From an uncultured Opitutia bacterium (lineage in GTDB: Bacteria; Verrucomicrobiota; Verrucomicrobiia; Opitutales; UBA953), in NCBI GenBank assembly GCA_937875975.1, contig CALEEU010000245.1:1-11799 (forward strand): a DNA stretch of 11,799 nt. Reading direction: 5' to 3'. Both the position numbers and the translations under genes were made by a program. Shown piece by piece: positions 8,301-11,799 of the stretch; within the stretch, counting starts at the first letter, position 1, and the number at the start of each line of letters is the position of its first letter. A model generated the notes under the pieces. It did no database searches. It had not been told where the DNA came from and was given only the letters and a program-made list of their open reading frames with translations.

Positions 8301-9134
8301 GGTGATCGCTCCGAAACCCGGCAGGAGTTCGAGGCCGGTGCGTCCGCTGCCTTTGACCGCCTCGCGGGCGGTCGTCGGGTTGGCGGTGACGCCCGTTATC
8401 CTGGGATCTCGCAGGTCCAGCCGGGCTTTCACCCCTTCGTCGCCGATCCAGTAGGCGTAGGCTCCTTCCGTATCCGGTAGGGCGATTTTAGGGAGGCTCA
8501 CGCGACCGTCCGGGCGCCCCGGTGTGTCCGGATCGGCTTTGATGATCGAGGGCTTGGCATCGACCGGTCCTTCGGCCGTGGCTGCGCCAACTAAGGTGAC
8601 CAGGGTGTCGGTTGGAGGAGTATAATCTGTCTGCCAAGGCAGCCAAATACCTTCGGAGTAATTGGGTTTGGGGTTGGTGGCATCGATCGGCTTCGTCGGA
8701 TCAAAGGCGGTGAGGAGGGCGGCTGACTGCGTGCCGGCGGGCCGATCGTGTCTTCCGCTGATGAGCCAGGCGGGGGGCTGGCCAAGCTGGTCGTTGCGCC
8801 AGACGCCGGTCCACATCGGGTTGCTCACCTTCGTCCAATTTTTTCCAGGTTGGGTCTGGGTGGCGGTGAAGTCCGCTCGTGCCGTGGCACGTCGATCAGG
8901 GCCTGCCTCTTGCTGAAGATGTGCGAGCGCCAATCTCATGGCGACGATTCCGTTGAGTCGCGCCCGTGTCGCGAGGTGATGGTGCATGGCGAGCCGCGAC
9001 TCGACGGTGATGAAGGCGGCGGTGGATAGTACCGTCAGGACCAGCATGGCCATGACGGTCAGCGTCAGAACGAGGCTGAAACCAGGGCGTAACCGCCTAG
9101 GTGTGACGTAACTGTCTGCGCGGGAACAGGGCAC
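5301..9134 (-). CDS. Verru_Chthon cassette protein A (A1), giant GspK-like pseudopilin
   Basis: This is a complete 1277-residue protein. The start is GTG at 9134-9132; no in-frame ATG lies between it and the prepilin site, and a GAGGG sequence lies about 12 bases upstream. A basic leader ends at Gly18, then FSLVLTLTV and a hydrophobic helix to about residue 42. Position +5 is Leu rather than Glu. A highly conserved block, RARLNGIVAMRLALAHLQQ, follows. The large exported region carries VSLPKIALPD, YWIGDEGVKAR, HNPYNV, LEPGELRAFS, CWPGDRLN and YAHANIHIRDQDPLL. Near residues 957-973 is GAFNINSVSPSAWAAVL. Then come IVDEIRWR (about 1040), a GQFVNRYL segment and SDTFILRVYAEA near the C-terminus. 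The absent Glu5, the oversized domain, the FN-x-N-S/T 'AW' segment and the 'FVNR' segment recall the T2SS tip pseudopilin GspK. Family identity is from memory of TIGR02600; function is unproven. It forms a coupled pair with the gene at 4324-5304. Confidence 0.92.
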   Translation of the reverse strand: MPCSRADSYVTPRRLRPGFSLVLTLTVMAMLVLTVLSTAAFITVESRLAMHHHLATRARLNGIVAMRLALAHLQQEAGPDRRATARADFTATQTQPGKNWTKVSNPMWTGVWRNDQLGQPPAWLISGRHDRPAGTQSAALLTAFDPTKPIDATNPKPNYSEGIWLPWQTDYTPPTDTLVTLVGAATAEGPVDAKPSIIKADPDTPGRPDGRVSLPKIALPDTEGAYAYWIGDEGVKARLDLRDPRITGVTANPTTAREAVKGSGRTGLELLPGFGAITGMELDARVTNLAALELAPPAGIAAADTRLLGRQTFVNGTLTSEGVLADSMWGGLRVDLSSLFELSANDFKLTEYGAGVGPSTFVYNPWNQIKGPGPVIPTPVFASSRALLRYSEPGVPSDHWVAPIYTMEDRNRPGTKLRGPLWEALRAHHLLYRELETRPGKTPVLNARAHFPNTVNLAGQVNTGTAHYGHLYNRMDTGEDVWATDSIRGTPAPRPTKPGVAPYVARQLLVMGLHDFGGELRLVLTPVTVLHNPYNVALRLRPVNGGDAAMRLSFRFWQNWFIDFSSSSGAAWSKDLLSMAAKTGGNPNASESMRIYIPEITLEPGELRAFSMPGKEPLPFSRLGTTVPRFDFLGGFYLPCLTASNTPLIRNDSETLRVQFRSQGPFYVRHMISCWPGDRLNEAGNSNDSSLYNASSEMTELLSNDLSASRSGSAPAKVIPPSVILPGPGMPPTVLAVLDYAVRWPGDALPFPIFTRSNPMAAMTRPEATGWGPGSMPGGYATTSSSFRVTIRGANDWSEVLETDATGERAFGGYSSASTGQTHAVYTAVPLQAPLSLAEYAHANIHIRDQDPLLAAGNSFASPFIPRHLAWNYRPAQNNTDIDRSFLLNAALFDRHFLSGAGPTWSAGAEVRSMATNLDAFATGQGKLGNPRLRLLPEPNIRKKLSSHRTLAAGVMQQGAFNINSVSPSAWAAVLAGTKGLPSGAADATQPSPDRNTRFPRANRNDDAKPGYRQPLTSDDAWNGLTTLDDRQIKLLAQGIVDEIRWRTIYPHRNENYFPPKHDAPLTFRGATAGSTTQVPIPFQGLGQFVNRYLCNTFQFIGHGGCLQNGIYRANAAGAELTSRAGQTMPISSDAAQAPSQGPGQTPWTDPFTRINLRAGDPNGNAAGISLMSEGAPGCMLQSDILEAIGPALASRSDTFILRVYAEASANGATSGTWFEAVAQRFPEFVDPRDPPEKPVLDPLDSRLKNPALKAANRLLGRRFKIISLRHLRAEEL

Positions 9135-9194
9135 GATGAGGTCATACCCTCAGGTCATGGCCGGGGCAACCACTTTGGCCTTTGGGCGTAAGGC
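9135..9194 (-). other. Short gap between the reductase and the A1 gene
   Basis: These 60 bases lie between the reductase stop and the A1 start, on the same strand. I see no convincing terminator: only GGCC ends around a 14-base loop. A GAGGG sequence about 12 bases before the GTG is the best ribosome-binding candidate. The heptamer AGGTCAT occurs twice as a direct repeat 13 bp apart (9139-9145 and 9152-9158). Read-through from the catabolic genes into A1 is therefore possible, and any separate A1 promoter would lie inside the reductase gene. Confidence 0.4.
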
Positions 9195-10682
9195 TTATGC
9201 TCCTACCGTCTTTTTAAGCTCCTTTAGCTGCTGGAACTCGGGTTTAGCGGTGTAATACTTGTCGAGCGGGTAGCAGCCGGAGATGAGACCGTTCCGTGGG
9301 GCGGTCGTGCAGTCGCTAAAAGTCCGGCAGATGAACTTCGTTTCCATCACGCCGTTCTTCGCGGCATCGGCGAGCATGGCCGGATAGCTGAGCACCGCCC
9401 GTCCGACGCCGATGGCATCGCTCCCTCCGGTGCGCAGAATATGCTGCGCGATGTGCGGGAGGTATTCTTGTACGTAGCTGAGGCCGGAGCTCACGACAAT
9501 CATGCCGGCGGGGGCTTGCGCGCGGACCTCACGGACGACGCGCACCTGACGAGCGACATCGATGAGCGGGTCATGCGCCGGCTGGTAGCCATCGCTGGGC
9601 GGATACGCCGCGGGACGCTGGAGGTGCGGGTTATAGTAAGGCGAGCCGGCGGTGGTGTTGAGGATCTTGACGCCCAGTTCGCCGAGGAGCTGCACGAAGG
9701 CGAAGGTCTCGGTGAGGTCGATCTCGGTGGGCTTTTGCGCGTTCACGCCAAAGGCGTAAGGGTAGGGTAGGAGGCGGGCATGCTCTTCGGGGATGCCGGG
9801 GCCGAGTTTACCTGGCACACTGAGTGCCGGGTCAGGACGGAACGGCACCATATCGAACAGGCTCAGGCGTACGCCGATATCAATGGCGTTACCATCGGCG
9901 CGGATGCCGGCGATGATGTCGCGCAGGATGCGGGTGCGGTTCTCGAACGAGCCGCCGAACTTGCCTGGACGCGAGCGGGCGCTGAGGAATTCGTGTAGGA
10001 GGTAGCCGTGGCAGTGCTTGATGTCGACGAAGTCGGCGCCGCAGTCACGGGCTACGCGGGCGGCCTTCACGTAGCAGCGGATCAGTTCCTCGACGTCGGC
10101 GTCGGTCAGGACCTGATCGTCCGAGGTCACGTTGAACTTCTTGTCGAGGATCGGGTGGCGGTAGGCCACGCGGGATTCCCAGCGCTTCTTGTCGTGCGGG
10201 CGGCAGAAGCGGCCGGAGTGGGTAAGCTGGAAGCCGATGACCAGGTCGTCGACCGAACCCCAGCGGGCGAGGTGCTCGGCCTTGAGGATGCCGACGAGTT
10301 CGGTGATGCCAGCCTGGTTCTCCTCATTGATGATCAGCTGGTTCATGTTCGCGCGGCCATCGGCGCGCACGGCCATGGCCTCGGCACCGCAGATCAGCTT
10401 CGCACCGCTCGCGCCGAAGCGCTCCCAGCGTCGCTTCATCTCCTCGGAGATGCCGCCAGTCGTGGTGCCGTCCCAGCCTTCCATCGGGTGGATGGCGATA
10501 CGGTTACCGATGGTCTTGCCGTTGACCTTCGTGCGGCCGATTGGCTGCGAGAGGGGGTTGCCGGCACCGGATTCGATGGTGTCCTCGATCGGCAGGTCGG
10601 CGCCGACGCTGGCGCAGTGGGCGCGGAAATCAGCGACGGTCTTGAGCGACGCGACGCGGGTGAGTTTGAAAGGGGTGGCCAT
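9195..10682 (-). CDS. NADH:flavin oxidoreductase, Old Yellow Enzyme family
   Basis: The 495-residue protein is an FMN-dependent TIM-barrel reductase predicted to reduce activated C=C bonds with NAD(P)H in the cytoplasm. Family signatures are NRIAIHPMEGWDG (60-72), QLTHSGR (152-158), the active-site block IKHCHGYLLHEFLS (221-234) with the His pair His223/His225, RPGKFGGSFENRTR (238-251), and the FMN-phosphate segment AIGVGRAVLSYP. The C-terminal end carries Cys452, Cys458 and Cys470. This is only part of the four-Cys iron-sulfur signature of 2,4-dienoyl-CoA reductase-type members, and the FAD/NAD domain of those longer enzymes is absent. The first 45 or so residues are an extension before the barrel. 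There is no clear Shine-Dalgarno before the ATG at 10682. It lies 8 bp after the aldolase-like gene, so the two are surely one operon. The substrate is unknown; an enone or a sugar-derived unsaturated intermediate is plausible. Confidence 0.92.
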   Translation of the reverse strand: MATPFKLTRVASLKTVADFRAHCASVGADLPIEDTIESGAGNPLSQPIGRTKVNGKTIGNRIAIHPMEGWDGTTTGGISEEMKRRWERFGASGAKLICGAEAMAVRADGRANMNQLIINEENQAGITELVGILKAEHLARWGSVDDLVIGFQLTHSGRFCRPHDKKRWESRVAYRHPILDKKFNVTSDDQVLTDADVEELIRCYVKAARVARDCGADFVDIKHCHGYLLHEFLSARSRPGKFGGSFENRTRILRDIIAGIRADGNAIDIGVRLSLFDMVPFRPDPALSVPGKLGPGIPEEHARLLPYPYAFGVNAQKPTEIDLTETFAFVQLLGELGVKILNTTAGSPYYNPHLQRPAAYPPSDGYQPAHDPLIDVARQVRVVREVRAQAPAGMIVVSSGLSYVQEYLPHIAQHILRTGGSDAIGVGRAVLSYPAMLADAAKNGVMETKFICRTFSDCTTAPRNGLISGCYPLDKYYTAKPEFQQLKELKKTVGA

Positions 10683-10690
10683 TGGGAGGT

Positions 10691-11799
10691 TCAGCGAGGG
10701 ATGTTGAGGCGTTCCGAGATGCGGCGCGTGCGGAGCATCGCTTCGGTCATGCGGGCGGCCTCGTCGGTGCCTCGGACGTCCTTGCAGGACGGGTGGGGTT
10801 CGGGCGAGGCAATCACGCCGAGCTGATGGAGGAGGTGGGCGGTGCTGTGCTTGTAGGCGGCAGCGCTTCCCTTGGCATCGAGGCGGAAGACCTGGTCTTC
10901 CAGCGATTGGAAGGCTTCGAAGAGCTTGTAGACTCGGGTATCAAAGCGTCCCGTGCCCGTGGGGAATTTCTTTCCCGGGGTACCGTCGTCAAGCCACATG
11001 TCCTTCGCGGCGCAGATCTGCGGAGCCGCGCTGCTGGCGGCGCCGATCAGGAGTGGCAGGCCAGTCTTGATCGCCGTGGCGATGCCGTAGTCGTCGCCGC
11101 TATGTGGGGCGAAATCGAGCTTCAGGTCCTTGCACATCGCCGCCCAGTAGAGTAAATGCGGTTCGTCGAGCGTGCTCACCTTGCCGCCCACGAACTTCGG
11201 GTGGATGGCGAGCTGATGAAGCAGCCAGGGCTCATACGGCGTAGCCCAGGAGACGAAGGAAGGTTCGAGCGCATGGACAATGCCCGGGCGGACGAGCCAC
11301 TCGGCGATCTGGTAGTAGCCGTCGCGGCGACGCTCGGGGTCGAGCGAGTTCAGCCATTTCGACGTCATGATCATCACCTCGCAGTTGTCGTGCGCTTGGA
11401 CGAGGTCCAGGAGCGCGCGGTAGCGCTCTGCCTTGAACGACGTGTCGTCCTGCGCGCCGCGGGCGGTGATGCCGGCGATGAAACGCATGTCCGGGAAGGT
11501 CAGCCGGAACTGACGGAGCACCTCGGCGTACATCTTGTCGTCCAGGTCGAAGATGTAACCTGTGTCGGCGTTGAGCACCGGCACGAGTTCGACGCCGTAA
11601 TGATCGGCGGCGGCCTTTTGCCAGCGGATCTCGGACACGAAGCTCTTCCAGTCGGGCTGTCCGTCTTGGAAGGGCAGGAGCACCGCCGAGCATAGGCGGG
11701 CCTTGGTGCGGTGGTCGACGAGGGCTTCCTCGGCCGTCCAGGCCCATTTCGTCGCGGCCCAAGGGGTCGTCGGCAGCAGGTCCTCGGGGCGGTCGATCA
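10691..11799 (-). CDS. Dihydrodipicolinate synthase / N-acetylneuraminate lyase-like aldolase, 5' end outside window
   Basis: The frame is open to the right edge, giving 368 visible residues; an internal GTG at 11683 is not the real start. From the edge it reads IDRPEDLLPTTPWAATKW, then LVDHRTKARLCSAVLLPFQDG, matching the first strand of a DapA-type TIM barrel. VPVLNADTGYIFDLDDKMY and RFIAGITARG follow the family's 'TGE' and 'aGv' regions, though the usual GTTGE is changed to ADTGY. FVGGKVSTLDEP carries the expected Schiff-base lysine (codon at 11180-11182). DFAPHSGDDYGIATAI and PLLIGAASSAAPQI match the late-barrel 'sGdD' and 'G..s..aN..P' blocks. It is longer than the usual 290-300 residues of DapA and is probably not the lysine-pathway enzyme. 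An aldolase or dehydratase on a keto-acid or sugar acid is my inference, supported by the co-transcribed flavin reductase. Confidence 0.8.
   Translation of the reverse strand, partial: IDRPEDLLPTTPWAATKWAWTAEEALVDHRTKARLCSAVLLPFQDGQPDWKSFVSEIRWQKAAADHYGVELVPVLNADTGYIFDLDDKMYAEVLRQFRLTFPDMRFIAGITARGAQDDTSFKAERYRALLDLVQAHDNCEVMIMTSKWLNSLDPERRRDGYYQIAEWLVRPGIVHALEPSFVSWATPYEPWLLHQLAIHPKFVGGKVSTLDEPHLLYWAAMCKDLKLDFAPHSGDDYGIATAIKTGLPLLIGAASSAAPQICAAKDMWLDDGTPGKKFPTGTGRFDTRVYKLFEAFQSLEDQVFRLDAKGSAAAYKHSTAHLLHQLGVIASPEPHPSCKDVRGTDEAARMTEAMLRTRRISERLNIPR

Noticed and set aside
9139..9158. Direct repeat AGGTCAT before the A1 start as a regulatory site
   Set aside because: Seven bases repeated once in 20 bp is weak, it overlaps the ribosome-binding area, and nothing else supports an operator there.
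10008..10826. Plus-strand 272-codon open frame antisense to the flavin reductase
   Set aside because: The opposite strand encodes a full set of Old Yellow Enzyme motifs. The plus-strand product has no recognisable motif and its openness follows from GC-rich codon use in the real gene.
11156..11695. Plus-strand 179-codon open frame antisense to the aldolase-like gene
   Set aside because: Same situation: the minus strand carries DapA-family blocks and the active-site lysine, and the plus-strand product looks like shadow coding.
1..11799. CRISPR array, insertion sequence, integron or tRNA-linked island
   Set aside because: I found no regularly spaced repeats, transposase-like products, terminal inverted repeats, or tRNA-like cloverleaf in the intergenic gaps, which are all short.

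Overview
The window reads as chromosomal DNA of a Verrucomicrobiota bacterium, probably of the Opitutales/Chthoniobacterales kind. The main reason is two large paralogous proteins with prepilin-like N-termini that match, from memory, the 'Verru_Chthon cassette protein A' family, which is characteristic of that phylum. The moderately high GC, the exported SAM-methyltransferase of a type common in Planctomycetes/Verrucomicrobia, and the small exported proteins fit this. No mobile element, CRISPR array, tRNA or rRNA is visible.

Layout, left to right. (1) <1-2783, minus: a cassette-A protein (call it A2), 927 codons visible, reading frame open to the window edge, C-terminus outside. (2) 2784-2955: divergent intergenic region with an AT-rich promoter-like island and an 8-bp inverted repeat. 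(3) 2956-4319, plus: three exported proteins. These are a Pro/Lys/His-rich disordered peptide closed by a strong intrinsic terminator, a 72-residue cysteine-repeat peptide, and an exported methyltransferase. (4) 4324-5304, minus: a secreted 326-residue protein of unknown function, overlapping by ATGA the gene upstream of it. (5) 5301-9134, minus: a complete 1277-residue cassette-A protein (A1). (6) 9195-10682, minus: an Old Yellow Enzyme-type NADH:flavin oxidoreductase. (7) 10691->11799, minus: a dihydrodipicolinate synthase/N-acetylneuraminate lyase-like aldolase, whose N-terminus lies outside.

Two functional themes appear. The right end is a two-gene catabolic unit (aldolase plus flavin reductase, 8-bp gap). 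The rest is largely envelope-directed: two large pseudopilin-like proteins, a coupled secreted partner and three exported products. The A proteins have an N-terminal Gly-Phe-Ser prepilin cleavage site, lack the usual Glu at +5, carry a very large exported domain, and (in A1) have a C-terminal 'FNINS...AW' segment. This combination resembles the T2SS minor pseudopilin GspK and suggests they cap or initiate a verrucomicrobial pseudopilus. That is an inference from motifs, not a demonstrated function. The prepilin-like B, C and D members of the cassette are not seen next to A1; for A2 they could lie beyond the left edge.
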